Below are positions 21,900-32,161 of a stretch of 64,000 bases of DNA, in pieces. Both the position numbers and the translations under genes were made by a program. The DNA is from Azorinus chamasolen. Lineage: Eukaryota; Mollusca; Bivalvia; Cardiida; Solecurtidae. Position 1 is the stretch's first letter, and every line of letters starts with the position of its first letter. A model generated the notes under the pieces. The model was not told the DNA's origin and made no database searches. It worked only from the letters and a program-made list of their open reading frames with translations. The DNA lies in contig OY755241.1 in the NCBI GenBank assembly GCA_963576725.1, positions 53,261,955 to 53,325,954 on the forward strand, in the 5' to 3' direction.

Positions 21900-22750
21900 G
21901 CATTAAGAGATCTTTTCAAAGTGATGTTGATTTTGAAAGTTTCTTGTAATTTTTTCGCCAGCATCTTCTTATTACACCATTCACAATTTATTGTGGGGTT
22001 AGAGGTGTGCATCATGAATGCAGTGTTACATAAGAAACAGAGTGTTTGTCACCTGCACAGCATCAGTTGTGTTCCACTCTATAATCTCTTCAGGAACTTC
22101 AATGCAGTGGTATTTGTTGTATTGTTGTCGTGAAAGTAGTTGTCAAAGATTTTACATTGTGATATGACCTCACTTTGACGTTCGTTATTCTGTAGCACAG
22201 ATCTTCCTCAGTTTGGTCAATTTGTTTATTCCAAACTGCCAAATCGATGAAGTCGCTTTCATCTGAAATGGTGATATCAGACTTCAGTAGGTCTTTGATT
22301 GGTTGGGGTTCTCCTTTTTGGTTACATTGCAGAGGACTGAAACACATGAAAGAGAAATACCTGTTTAGTATAATGCATCATCATATGATAGGTGATCTTG
22401 AATTGCTTTTGTGTTTGTCTGTTTTCAATTTACATGTCAAGTTTAACAGTATTTCAAACACACTGTATTGTTTAGCGAATTATTGTTGGAGGAAGACCCC
22501 AGATGGCCTTTATACGCTTTTTCTGGTGCAAAAGGGCAACTGGGTAGAACAATCTGCAAGCCAGCTGGTTTTTGTCAGTACATGAAATATGTTGAACCAG
22601 ATTGGCCGCAAACTCACAGTGGTGAGGAACATAGTGAGTGTTAGTCACAGCGACCTCAAGCACCCAAGACTGGATTAGTATCCAAGCTTTTGAGTAGGCG
22701 GTGTTGATGCTGGATGAACAATTACCAGAAATGTGTACATAGGACATTGA
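21900..22750 (-). pseudogene. OB-fold (RPA-like) protein with C4 zinc motif, decayed (copy 1)
   Basis: Minus-strand exons. An upstream part (about 22480-22745) has SYVHISGNCSSSINTAYSKA. After a TTTCAG acceptor near 22335 comes an OB-like strand series: SDESDFIDLAVWNKQ, YRITNVKVRSYHNVKSLTTT. Further frames give YHCIEVPEEIIEW and a C-x2-C...C-x2-C pair, CFLCNTAFM and CEWCNKKMLAKKL. Frameshifts separate these pieces. A paralogue with the same domain order lies at 53101. The pattern suggests single-stranded nucleic-acid binding, but no named family was assigned. It could be carried by a mobile element. Confidence 0.5.
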
Positions 22751-22759
22751 TACCCCCTC

Positions 22760-23810
22760 TGATTAAGTGGGGTTTGATGAAAATACATTTAGATGCATAA
22801 TTTCACAGGCTGATGAATATGTTTATAAATTTCATCACTCTAGCAGAAATTTCATAGGCAGTTGATAATGTTTATCGATTTTATCAGTGTAGCAGTTATT
22901 GCTTTTCGAGTTATAGAAGACGCTGGTCCAAATCTGGCTATTTTTTGGGGCCAACAATTTGCCGAAATCAGACGAAACTGGACCAAAACATCTCGATGCA
23001 TTATTTCATATGCTGAAGAATATGTACAAAGTGAAGTCCATTCATTACAAGTGAAAGGAAGAATAATTTTTGTTATATGTAAATTATGCGTTATGTGCAA
23101 TAATAGGAGGTGAAATATTTTCAGTCTGTCACATCTATGTAAAATGTTAGTGATTCATATGTAAGAAAGAATAGAATGACTCGTACTAGAGGTTCCAATT
23201 CCCAGAATGCAGGGACGAATACTAAAATGGAGGTGTATGTAGTTGGGTGTAGTAGTAGGAAGGGGTTATACTGCATGAGCTTGCACAAGTGGGTAGGATG
23301 GGCAAAGGCAATATCTATATGCCCTTGCTTCCTTTCTGATAGTAAGAGGGAGGATATAAGTAGAACTGTGCTTTGTAAGACAAATATGATGCCCCCACTG
23401 TATGAAGTTTATACGCAAAAGAAATGATTGTGACTTTGTGGAAAATTAAAGCAGATAAAAATCCTGATAACATGCACATCTATGGCATGTGTGGAAATGC
23501 TGTACCAAATTAGAATGAATGAATGAATGAATGGTGTTTTACCAAATTAGAAGAATGTGTAGCTTTAAAACTCTTGGAGAAGTTAGATGGACAAAGTATG
23601 TACTGTATATGTGGACGGACGGGCGAACAGATGGATGGACAGACAGGGGTAAAACAGTAGGCGCCCAAATGATCGTTGAGGGGGCATAAAAATATGGATA
23701 ACTGAATATGCATGAATGAAAGTTTTTAAATCGGCCTTAAATCTTTATGCTGAATGAGTTTTGAGATCCAGACAGAACCCTACTGTTTGAAAGGTAATTC
23801 GTCGAAGAGT
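22760..23810. other. No gene recognised; repeat remnants
   Basis: Positions 23515-23695 resemble a dispersed element tail: GAATGAATGAATGAATGGTG, a GGACGGACGGGCGAAC stretch, and AGGGGGCATAAAAAT. Other short open frames have no recognisable domain. Confidence 0.4.
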
Positions 23811-24822
23811 GAGTAAGTTGGGTTTTACGGCACCGCGACTCTAAATAGGTCATATAGCGCCAATGACGAACATTATGATGAAACGATGAAAATCAATAAA
23901 AAATCTCAATCAACGAGTGCGTAAATTATTAAAATATACGAAGATGAAAAGGTAGAAAGGAATACAGAAATAATGTAATGGAACGGGTTAAAAAGATTTA
24001 TATTTTAGAATAAAGACCAGTCTCAAAAACGAAATTATATTCTCGTAGGGAACTGTATTAAATAACTGATGCATAGAATAAACAGAAAAGTATTTACGTC
24101 TTATTATAGAAAGGTCAATACATTCAATCAGAAAATGTTTTACTGTGTATGGCTCTTGACAGAAGACACATTCTGGTTGAATTTCGCGCTTTAGTAAATA
24201 GGAATGATCAATATGAGAGTGTCCGATGCGACAGCGAGCTAGGACCACCTCATCTCTTCGTACAGCTCTAATTTAAAAGAGAATCACCAATGGTTGGTTT
24301 GATGGCATGAAGTTTATTGTTAATATTGCTGTCCCAAGAAACCTGCCATTTGGAACATATATGCTGTTTAATCAATGGTTTAAAATCAGTATATGGTATT
24401 TTGAAAACTGCCTCATTCAGATTTAGGGATGACTTGGCCGTTTTATCTGCCTCTTCATTTCCAACATGACTAGGTAGCCAACAGAAAACAATATTGTTTG
24501 ACAGAGATAATTTATGGTGTTTAAGAAGAATTTGCTGAACTAATGGGTTATTCATATTTCTGTTGTTCAACACTTGAAGAACAGAGAGCGAGTCTGAAAA
24601 AATTATGTATTTGTTCATATTGTGCACCGATATGAATGGAAGGGCAATGTCAATTGCTTGGACTTCAGCTGTAAATATGGAAGATTTGTCGGGTAGTCTT
24701 ACTTTAGAGGTATGAAATTTACTGACAGATGCACAACCGACTTTATTTTCATTTTTAGAACCATCAGTATATATGGGAATATGGTCAGGATACTGTGACT
24801 TAAGTTCTTCATATAGCTTTAT
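23811..24822 (-). mobile_element. 5'-truncated LINE with RNase H (copy of 1503-2629)
   Basis: It has the same 3' terminus as the 1503 element (GAGTGAGTAAGTTGGGTTTT on the plus strand) and near-identical coding sequence. It has several small deletions (for example the IRG before NEEAD is missing) and a frameshift near 24260 between LLN and the following RDEVV-like segment. It is inactive. Confidence 0.78.
23988..24800 (-). pseudogene. LINE RNase H domain, frameshifted
   Basis: IFSDSLSVLQVLNN, WLPSHVGNEEADKTAK and RCRIGHSHIDHSY follow the order of the copy at 1705, with Cys-rich tail PECVFCQEPYTVKHFLIEC. A frameshift splits the domain at about 24258, and upstream the YTDGSKNEN motif is still readable. 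Confidence 0.75.
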
Positions 24823-24930
24823 TTACATTATTTATTCGGCTCTATATGACCATCAGTGTCGATGGGCCGTAAAACACCATTCATTCATTCAATAGTTTGC
24901 ATATTGTTGGAACGATAACATATTAAAACA
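24812..24930. repeat. LINE/SINE tail of the (ATTC)n type next to a tiny RT remnant
   Basis: Plus strand 24820-24892 reads GGCTCTATATGACCATCAGT to AAACACCATTCATTCATTC. Directly after, 24893-24926 in reverse complement matches the LINE segment coding ICYR...MHTIE of copy 2. This is a mosaic of two LINE pieces. Confidence 0.6.
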
Positions 24931-25440
24931 AGAGGGCCAAGATGGCCCTTAATCGCTCACCTGATTACCATACATTTAAGATCATAGCTGGGTAACCCCA
25001 GAATGGGACCAATATTGACCCAAGGGAGAGTATTTGAACATTATTGATAGTGGAATATGAGCAGTGGTTCTGGAGAAGAAGATTTTCATGTTTTTTCCCA
25101 AATCCATTTTGTTTTTTAATGTACAAAAAAACACCAAAGGACCTTTGTTATGATATTATTCTGAAATCCAACCACTTGCTTCAGAGATTTTAAAATATTT
25201 TTCAAATAGCCATATATGGAAAAGTGACCATGCCCTCTGGCAGCCATGTTTTTTAACGAAATAAAATCCTCTGAAGAATAAAGAAGATGATTGTTTAAGA
25301 TCTGGTACCTGATTGCCATGGCAAAAAGGGGAACAGAATTAGAATGTACTTTGTGTTGAAAGGATTCAATGTCCTGTTTTAAATTAGGCTGATAAATTCG
25401 CATCAGAGAGCTATATCAGAATTATCATATAAACTAGAAA
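24926..25440 (+). repeat. AACAAGAGGGCCA hairpin-started element fragment
   Basis: It begins AACAAGAGGGCCAAGATGGCCC and carries TGACCATGCCCTCTGGCAGC, which also occurs in the element at 55974-56474. The 95-codon minus-strand open frame here is a repeat shadow. Confidence 0.6.
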
Positions 25441-25750
25441 ATTGTGTCTGTAAGACACAGCCATGCCCCCGTGGTGGTGCTTGCCTAGCTGCACGTAAAA
25501 TTCGTAAGTCATTTGACCTTGACACTGGGCTTGCGGGCAGTATGGAGTGGGTGCACAATGTAAGTATGGATGGTGTTTAATGTGAATCTGCAATTCCATG
25601 CCAATACCTATAGTGGTTACTGAGATGTAAGACAATGAAACAACTGCACGTAAATGTGATAACCAACTGCACGTAAAATTTCCAAGTCATTTGACCTTGG
25701 GCTTGCGGGCAGCATGGTCTGGGTGCACAATGAAAATATGGATGACACAT
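25440..25750. repeat. Two tandem units of about 157 bp (AGCTGCACGTAAAATT...)
   Basis: CTGCACGTAAAATT, AAGTCATTTGACCTTG, GGGCTTGCGGGCAG and GGGTGCACAATG occur at about 25490 and again at about 25665. Confidence 0.65.
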
Positions 25751-26167
25751 GTTTACAGAATCTAGCTTTTCTGTTGCTTCAATAAAGAACTAAGACTCTC
25801 AGGTAGCAATCTATTTTTTTATTTTCATTTTGCAATATCAGACATAGAATAACACAGATCTACAAATAAAAGTTAAGTCAAATAAGTGTTACAGTAACCC
25901 TTTTCCTGACGTTGTCATAAGGGGACAAAACTCGCCGGGTGAGAGTTTTTACACTATTTTAAAAAGTATAACAATATGACATAGATCATTAATAAAATTA
26001 ACATGCAAATATACAAACAACACAATAATTGTTAGTCATTGAATTAATTATAGAATAACAAATAGTTTTGACCCTAATCAGATACTGCTTAAATTCTGAA
26101 GCTGTGACTGGTTAAGGAACACCTGTCTCAAGACTGTTTCATGAACAGTTTACATAATAATTAATAA

Positions 26168-27020
26168 TATACTCCTCAAAAAAAGTTAAGGACCACAAAA
26201 TGAAAGAGCAGCTTTGTAGATAACTTTCCTTTTATATAGACAAATTCACTGTTCAATATTAATAATATTAAGAATATTGTCTCGATATCTGACACCAGTC
26301 AGAGTGCCGTCAAGGATGATGTACATATCTGTAGAACTGTCAAGAGAAGGTCCACCGCAAATAAGCACAGATAGAGGGTCCATCCCAGCAGTCAGGTTCT
26401 ACTATGTAACTGTCACGGAATCTCTAATTTTACTTTCTTTATGCATTGAAAGCATCACAACATTTGGATTCATCAGTAAACAGTATAGACCTTAATCTGG
26501 CATTCTGAATGTTTTGGTAATCTGTTGCAACACCCGATGCATCCCGGAAGTTGGCATTTAGCGTTTTTGCAGATTTGAACCTCACTCTGTTTGCACTGGT
26601 GATGATATAGCGGTCTTCAATAGCGCTAGTCTTCTTTTAACGATCACTTTTAGGGCGTTCAAGGACAGAACCAGTCTCTAGGTACCTCTGCCATATGCAA
26701 CTGACAACAGTGTAGCTGACATAAGTGTCTTCTCAATGGTATATTGACGACCTAAACAGTTTTCTTAGCAATTTATACCATAGTCTGCAGAAAACCTTCT
26801 GTGTTCACCTTTACACAAATTGTTCGACAAAACATATGGTCAGTTTTGGCCCACAGTTCAAGAGTATAAGCATTGCAATCGAAATTTGCGCTATACCCGT
26901 GCAAATACGCATGAAAAACAGTACAGTTCATTTCTATTTATGAACTGCCAGGCGTAACTGAATACTCATGATATAAAACTACATTCAAAAAGTGGTCCTT
27001 AACTTTTTTTGAGGAGTGTA
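26168..27020 (-). mobile_element. Tc1/mariner-like element, internally deleted
   Basis: The terminal inverted repeats are TACTCCTCAAAAAAAGTTAA on the left and its reverse complement on the right (about 29 bp each, one mismatch), bordered by TA. The interior on the minus strand shows Tc1-like transposase remnants in several frames: RYIITSANRVRFKSAKTLN, LFTDESKCC (first catalytic Asp) and MYIILDGTLTGVRYRDNI. The part carrying the last catalytic residues is missing, so the copy is dead. Confidence 0.8.
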
Positions 27021-27900
27021 TTTATCAATGATTCCAGTTTAGGTCCATTATAAAACTTTAGTGACATAACAAAGAAAAATATTTTGAACAGGGTTTTTGG
27101 ACCAAGGAACATATTTAATAAAAGTTGCTTCCTTCAACCCATTAGGCGATAGAGACACATTTTGACACATCTGGGATATTTGATAATTCAAAACACTATG
27201 AAAAATGGAGCATTTGCTCCTTAGGTATTTGTTCCATTTTCCATAATGTTTCAGAACTATTAAAAATAATGAAAAAAAAACATATTTGTTTTTATTTTTT
27301 TGAAAATTTCAAAACATTTTATTTAAAAATAGAAAATGTCATGATCTAAATATAGCATATGAGGTAATGGGTTGACACTTTAATTCATATGCCATATTTA
27401 GATCATGACATCATTTTCTATTTTTTAGTTAAAAACTGTCTTTTGAATAATTTGAAAGTATGGGAAATGGAACATTTTCTAGAAGCAAATGCTTCATTTT
27501 CCACAATATTTTCAAAATTCTGATATTTCCAAATGGCGAGTGTAAAAATAAAGGGTTAACATAAATCCTTTGTGAATTATAAAAAAAATTCTCATCTGGT
27601 ATTTGAAAAATTCCAAAGTTGGCAGAAAGATCTAAAGCATGGATCTGGGTAAGATGTCGATTCCTAAATAGCAGCCAACTCTTTAGCATGCAGTACGTGT
27701 CTTCTTTTTGTTCACGGCTGCTTCCATTATGGAAGGAGCTGGGAACCAAGTGAAGGCATTAAGCGCTAAAGAGATCAATCAGTGGTGGCCACCCTTCTTT
27801 AGTTTTGGCACCATAAGTACTAGGCGGGTGATAACTTGAAACATTTCTATTTTTGTAGGTAATGTTTATAACAGATAATTGTAACAGCAAATGAAATAGT
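27021..27900. repeat. AT-rich repeats with an inverted repeat; helentron 3' flank
   Basis: Positions 27325-27425 hold an inverted repeat: AAAATGTCATGATCTAAATA against TATTTAGATCATGACATCAT, separated by CATATGAGGTAATGGGTTGA. Motifs GAGGTAATGGGTT and GGAGCATTTGCTCC resemble the 3215-3870 repeat. No gene is recognised; the 106-codon frame at 27429 has no recognisable domain. Confidence 0.5.
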
Positions 27901-28556
27901 TTAGTCATCAGGCAAACTAAAATATATTAGCTTATGATCTGACCAGTATGCTTCAATTGTATCAGAAATGCCAGTGCAATTCGTAAATATCAAATCAAGA
28001 ATGGAGCCATAATCTGTTGTCATTTTTTTAATCAACTGTAAACAATGAAAGTCTCTCTTCATGAACTGGCAAAGAGTCCTATCAGATTTTGAAATATCAA
28101 TATTGAAGTCACCAATAAAAATAACATCTTTTGATGTGTCAATCTGTTTTTTCAACTCTTTTGTTATAGCGGCCTTAAATGATTTAAAGGAACATGATGG
28201 AGATTTATAAATAACAATTATTTGTTTGTCTGTGGAATGCTTTCTGACATCTAGGAAAGTAAATTCAATGTCTGTGGTGTTGTATGTAAAGCACTGATTG
28301 ACAATAATGTCATCTTTGACATACACAGCCAAACCATGTGGTGGTCTTACTCCAGGTTTGTTTTGTTTCTGGTCATTTCGAAGAAGTCGGAAACCATCAA
28401 CTGAATATTGTCCGCTACTATCAGTTCCATGTAATCTTGATTCAGCAAATGCCACCACATCAGCAGATTTCAGATTTTGGTCTGCACATATGTCTTCAAA
28501 ATGTTTATGTAAAGATCTGCAGTTGTTGAATAGAATAGTAAACCTGTTGTTCAATT
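27901..28556 (-). CDS. Helentron C-terminal endonuclease (exonuclease-endonuclease-phosphatase type)
   Basis: This is the last domain of the helentron polyprotein. Motifs in order: LFNNCRSLHKHFEDI (Asn), VVAFAESRLHG (Glu), VIYKSPSC (Tyr), FIGDFNIDI (Asp/Asn) and WSDHKLIYFSL (Asp-His), then stop after LPDD. These are the catalytic positions of apurinic-type endonucleases, which helentrons carry downstream of the helicase. Upstream residues in the same open frame (28557-28740) are Naiad 3' UTR read through and do not belong. It was originally joined to the helicase end at about 32162; Naiad C separates them. The domain itself is intact. Confidence 0.8.
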
Positions 28557-29010
28557 CAAAAAAAGTACAAAAATGAGTCATGCAGGAAATACCACATACA
28601 GAACAAACACTCGCCCGAACAGCAACACAAGGAAACAGCAAATGTACATGGGTAGAAAAAACAACAAGAGACGCACAAAGACAAAACAAACATTCAATAG
28701 GAGGAAGATGGAAGTACCGCCTTGGAACGGTCAGTGACAAAAGTCACCGGGGGTTTAAACCGGTTTATGGGCGCCCAACCTCACCCTTATTCCATCCCCA
28801 TCCTAAAAGACAAACAGTGTAAATAAACGTATCCCCTCTCCGACTAATCTACAACAACCGCGACAGCAAATACAGTGGTAAAGTGCATGTATAACAAAAA
28901 AAACCATTTAATTGAACATACTGTATCCACCTATCGCTAGTGTACTCAATGATTGAGCTGCAAACAGAGTAACTGTAGAAAAGTAATAAAGGGTACGACA
29001 AAAATGAAAT

Positions 29011-29073
29011 AGTACAGATATCCGACGTTCTCCTTCCATTTCTGGATTTAAGAGGTCGCCTTCATAGAGTACT
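29011..29073 (-). promoter_or_regulatory. SECIS-like element of Naiad copy C
   Basis: On the minus strand, overlapping the TAG stop: helix I AGTAC/GTACT; quartet ATGA opposite GGAT; helix II GGCG/CGTC (one G-U), an AC/AA internal loop, then CTCTT/AGGAG; unpaired AAA on the 5' side of the apical bulge; ministem TCC/GGA with loop AGAAAT. The spacing from ATGA to AAA is 12 nt. These are the features of a form 2 SECIS, which directs UGA recoding to selenocysteine in eukaryotes. Drawn by eye, not folded by program. Confidence 0.8.
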
Positions 29074-32000
29074 AAACCTTTCTTGTCGGCGTACATGCAA
29101 AGAGGCCAGCGTGATTGCCAACTGTAAAAGGGTTCACAACCAAACATGCAGTATGTTGTAATAATACAGGATCATATCCCTTTTTAATGAATTGTTTTAT
29201 ATATTTGATGAACAAAGTGAGAAAATGGGTATGTCCAATAATTCTACGAAGTTTGTAAATCACATCACCATAAAATTCAGGATGTGAAATACCGTGTCGC
29301 AAAAGTACCTTGAGATTACATTTGTACTTGCCAATAAGCGAGAGATTTCGATAGTAAAATTTAGAGAAAGTTTTTCTTAGTTTATGGTATCTATATCCTT
29401 GTTTAAGCAGTTTTTCAGTTAAAATGAGATTTCGACTGTTAAAATCGTCAATAGATGAACAAGCTCTAGCAAAACGAATAAGTTGAGATATATAAACCCC
29501 GTAAGATGGAGCACGGGGAACATCCCCGTCAAGATGAGGAAAATTTACAATATTAAAATCAAAATCATCTCTTTTGTCATATATTTTAGAAGAAATCATT
29601 CCATTATTAATTTTAAGGTCTAGGTCAAGAAACGCTGCATAATTGTCGGACGGGTTAGCTTTATTCAATTTGAGTTCTTTAGGATAAATTGTAGGAATCA
29701 GAGCATTAAAGAAAGGGTTATCTAAGTTAAAAATATCATCCAAATATCGACAAGTATCATTGAAGGCTTTTATAACATCTTCTTGTGATTGAGGATTCAA
29801 ACTCAACATGAAATCTCTCTCATAGCAGTACAAAAACAAATCTGCGACAAGTGGTGCACAATTCGTACCCATGGGAATACCAATTACCTGACGGTATATA
29901 GCATTCCCATAACGTACAAATATGTTGTCCAAAAGAAAGGTTAGTGCTTCGCAAACTTCTGAGCAAGTCCAATTGGTGTAATACTTCATTTGCTCGTCAG
30001 TAAAGAAAGCTTTTTCAGCATTACATGCCAAGAATGATGTTTTTTCTCGGGCAAATACTTTCTGGATCAAGTTAGTAAGCTTATCCTTAATTAAAACATG
30101 AGGAAGAGTTGTGTACAGAGTAGAAAAATCGTACGTGCTTACAGTGGATGCAAGATACCTTTTGTTCTTAAGTTTGTTTAAGACTTCTGAAGAGTTCTTA
30201 ATAGACCAGAAGAGATTTATTCCAGAATTTTCATAAGTCTTATCACAGTAAAATTTTAAATGTTCCTTTACCTTCGTTAAGCAAGAAGTCAAAAGTATAG
30301 ACAATTTAGTAGTTGTACATGAACTAGAATTTGCAATGAAACGCGCTTTATATGGTTTTTTATGTAGTTTTGGTAACCAATACATAGTAGGAAGTTTATG
30401 TTGTGTAATTTTAATATCGGTTCCAAATTGTTCACACTTTTTGACATGGTCTGAAATGATGGTCTTTTCGTCAGTGGTAACTGAAATGTATGACTTGGTA
30501 TTAGTAATTTCCTGCTTCAAGACATCGATATAATGTAATCGTCAAATAATAATCACATTATTTGATGCCTTATCAGCAGGAACAAAAACGTATTTTGAAT
30601 GGAAATCCTGTAAACCCTTTTTAAGATGTCTAAATGAAGTTCTAGGTTTAGGTGGAAGAAGGTGTTTATTAGAGCTGTAAAAGGAAATGCGTTTATCAAT
30701 TATATCAAAAATTAGTTTTTTCCAACAAGAAAGGGCAGTAGACTCAACATGTTCTCTTCGACACCATTTAATACTAAAATTTTGTAAAGCCTCCGCAATC
30801 TGAACTCGACAAGAGTTAAAATCTATCAAGGATGGTATTCTATATTTGGGACCTTTATTCAAAAGAGATCGTAGACGTTTATCTTTAATTATCTCAAAAT
30901 TACCAGTAATCACATGACCAGCCGGAGAATAGCAAAATTTTGAGATGGCGCAATCTCAATTATCAGGAATATTATCATTAATATTAAGGTCGGCCACAAT
31001 TTTATTGTAGTTGAAAATTGTATTTCTGATGGGTTTGTTATATTTGTAGCAGATGATAGGTGGTTCTGTATTTTTAAAGTATTTAGGAATAGTGTCAATT
31101 ACATTTTTGTCTCTAAAAATACTTTGTAGGTCAATAAAATCAATACCTTTATTAATAAAAGGAATTTTCAAGAAGAATCTTTGGTGTTCAGATAATTTGT
31201 CGATGTGCGGTCTGAGAACATGTAGAGTAAAGCTTTGTATCAAACTAGCAGTTCCTATGAGAGGATCTGATCGAAAAATAATTTTATCGGCTTGCTCGTC
31301 AATTTCTTTTAATGAACATATAGATAAGGAGGAAAGTCTAGAAAGCATGGCATGTTTTCCCGAAATTAGGCGTAAAGTATGTAGATCAAGAAGAGTCAAT
31401 TTCAAACGAGATTTTCGTTTAATATTACCATTCTTGCGAATGCCATGCGATCGAGATTTGCGTTTTCTAATAGAAAAAATTGAAAAAATATCTATATCTG
31501 GTTCTTTTGAAATATTTCCAGTCTGGTAAATATTATCATTCAGTCCTAAAGGAAAAGGTGTTTGCAATTTTTTGATCCAATTTAATTCAGATATAAATCT
31601 AGCTTTCGATTTAAAGCTACTAGTCGCCTCCTTATCGTATGTTATATGCTCAACAATTTGTACTAAAACATCTTTAAAAGAATGGCCAGATTTCCGAAAG
31701 TGTTGGTATAAAAAATTGTTTAGTTTACGATTTCGACACTGATATGCATGCTCACGAAATCGAGTTTTCAAAGCACGTCCTGTTTGTCCTACGTACTGTA
31801 TACCGCAACTAGGCGCGTTTCAAGTTAAAACATAAATAACGTTAGTAGTAGTACAATCAACGTCTGAGTTTATCTTGACATTAAATGTTCTACCATTAAC
31901 TGTAGATTTTATAGTGGAATTACAAGAAATGTTACTACAACATATGCACCTCTTAGCAAAGCACTTTTGGATAATTGGATACACTCTGTGTCGTCTGCAT

Positions 32001-32161
32001 AAGGACCGTTTACGAATAGAAGAAACATTTTGGATAACAGATTTTAAAGGTGAAAGTACAACTCTTGGTCCATTGAAAAAACATTTATTAATAGAAAGAG
32101 ATGGTATGTGAAAAGATGAAGCCGACTGAAGATTAAGTTGTTTTAAACGAACAAAAGGTTG
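29072..32161 (-). CDS. Naiad selenoprotein: GIY-YIG endonuclease plus reverse transcriptase with three in-frame TGA (Sec) codons
   Basis: About 1030 codons in a single frame ending TAG at 29072-29074, with TGA only at 31820-31822, 30956-30958 and 30542-30544. N-terminal part: RCICCSN, then GRTFNVK and the endonuclease NVIYVLT-U-NAPSCG followed by IQYVGQT (GIY-YIG core), LKTRFREHAYQ and SGHSF (the two His), FISELNWIKKLQT (Glu). The linker holds U-D-C in place of C-x-C. The RT (482 residues after the third TGA) has WLPKLHKKPYK, TYDFSTLYT (motif A), GIPMGTNCAPLVADL (motif B) and RYLDD (catalytic). N-terminal endonuclease order and CxC linker are the published Naiad hallmarks. No Met codon precedes the endonuclease inside the Naiad part, and the frame runs back into the helentron helicase, so translation start is unknown. 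It would copy RNA into DNA at a nick it makes itself. Apparently intact apart from the start. Confidence 0.85.
30542..30544 (-). other. In-frame TGA, candidate Sec codon 3 (before RT core)
   Basis: SNNVIII-U-RLHYIDVLK in copy C equals SNNVIII-U-RLYYVDVLK in copy B (TGA at 14436-14438). The same TGA between conserved flanks in two diverged copies argues for recoding, not random decay. Confidence 0.75.
30956..30958 (-). other. In-frame TGA, candidate Sec codon 2 (U-x-C linker)
   Basis: The frame reads NDNIPDN-U-DCAISKF. U-D-C sits where Naiads have a C-x-C motif between endonuclease and RT. Copy B lacks this stretch through a deletion. Confidence 0.72.
31820..31822 (-). other. In-frame TGA, candidate Sec codon 1 (first zinc ligand of GIY-YIG domain)
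   Basis: NVIYVLT-U-NAPSCGIQYVG: the TGA stands at the first Cys of the CCHH ligand set of Penelope-like GIY-YIG endonucleases. The Cys of SCG and the two His follow. One base separates TGA from either Cys codon. Confidence 0.75.

Larger units (their letters stand above)
28558..32161 (-). mobile_element. Naiad-type Penelope-like element, copy C (nearly complete)
   Basis: It is inserted between the helicase and endonuclease parts of the helentron. It reads N-terminal GIY-YIG endonuclease, U-x-C linker, reverse transcriptase, SECIS-like stem-loop and a 3' UTR of about 0.45 kb. The 3' UTR contains GGTTTAAACCGGTTTATGGG (plus strand, reversed) and ends about GAGTCATGC...GTAC. The boundaries are inferred from where helentron protein similarity stops (CEL at 32162-32170) and resumes (ELNNRF at about 28556). 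No clean target duplication was found; the flanks TGTGAACTT and TTTGAATTG are only loosely similar. Confidence 0.82.

Noticed and set aside
23176..23427. 83-codon plus-strand frame as a host gene
   Set aside because: No recognisable domain, no splice or composition support, and it lies among repeat remnants.
28557..28740. N-terminal 60 residues of the endonuclease open frame
   Set aside because: This is the Naiad 3' UTR; the same sequence forms the 3' end of copy E, so it is not part of the endonuclease.
31820..31822. Reading the TGA as the natural end of a 1336-residue helicase
   Set aside because: The last 113 residues are GIY-YIG N-terminal sequence, and the frame continues with the nuclease core after the TGA. 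Helicase similarity ends at about 32162.
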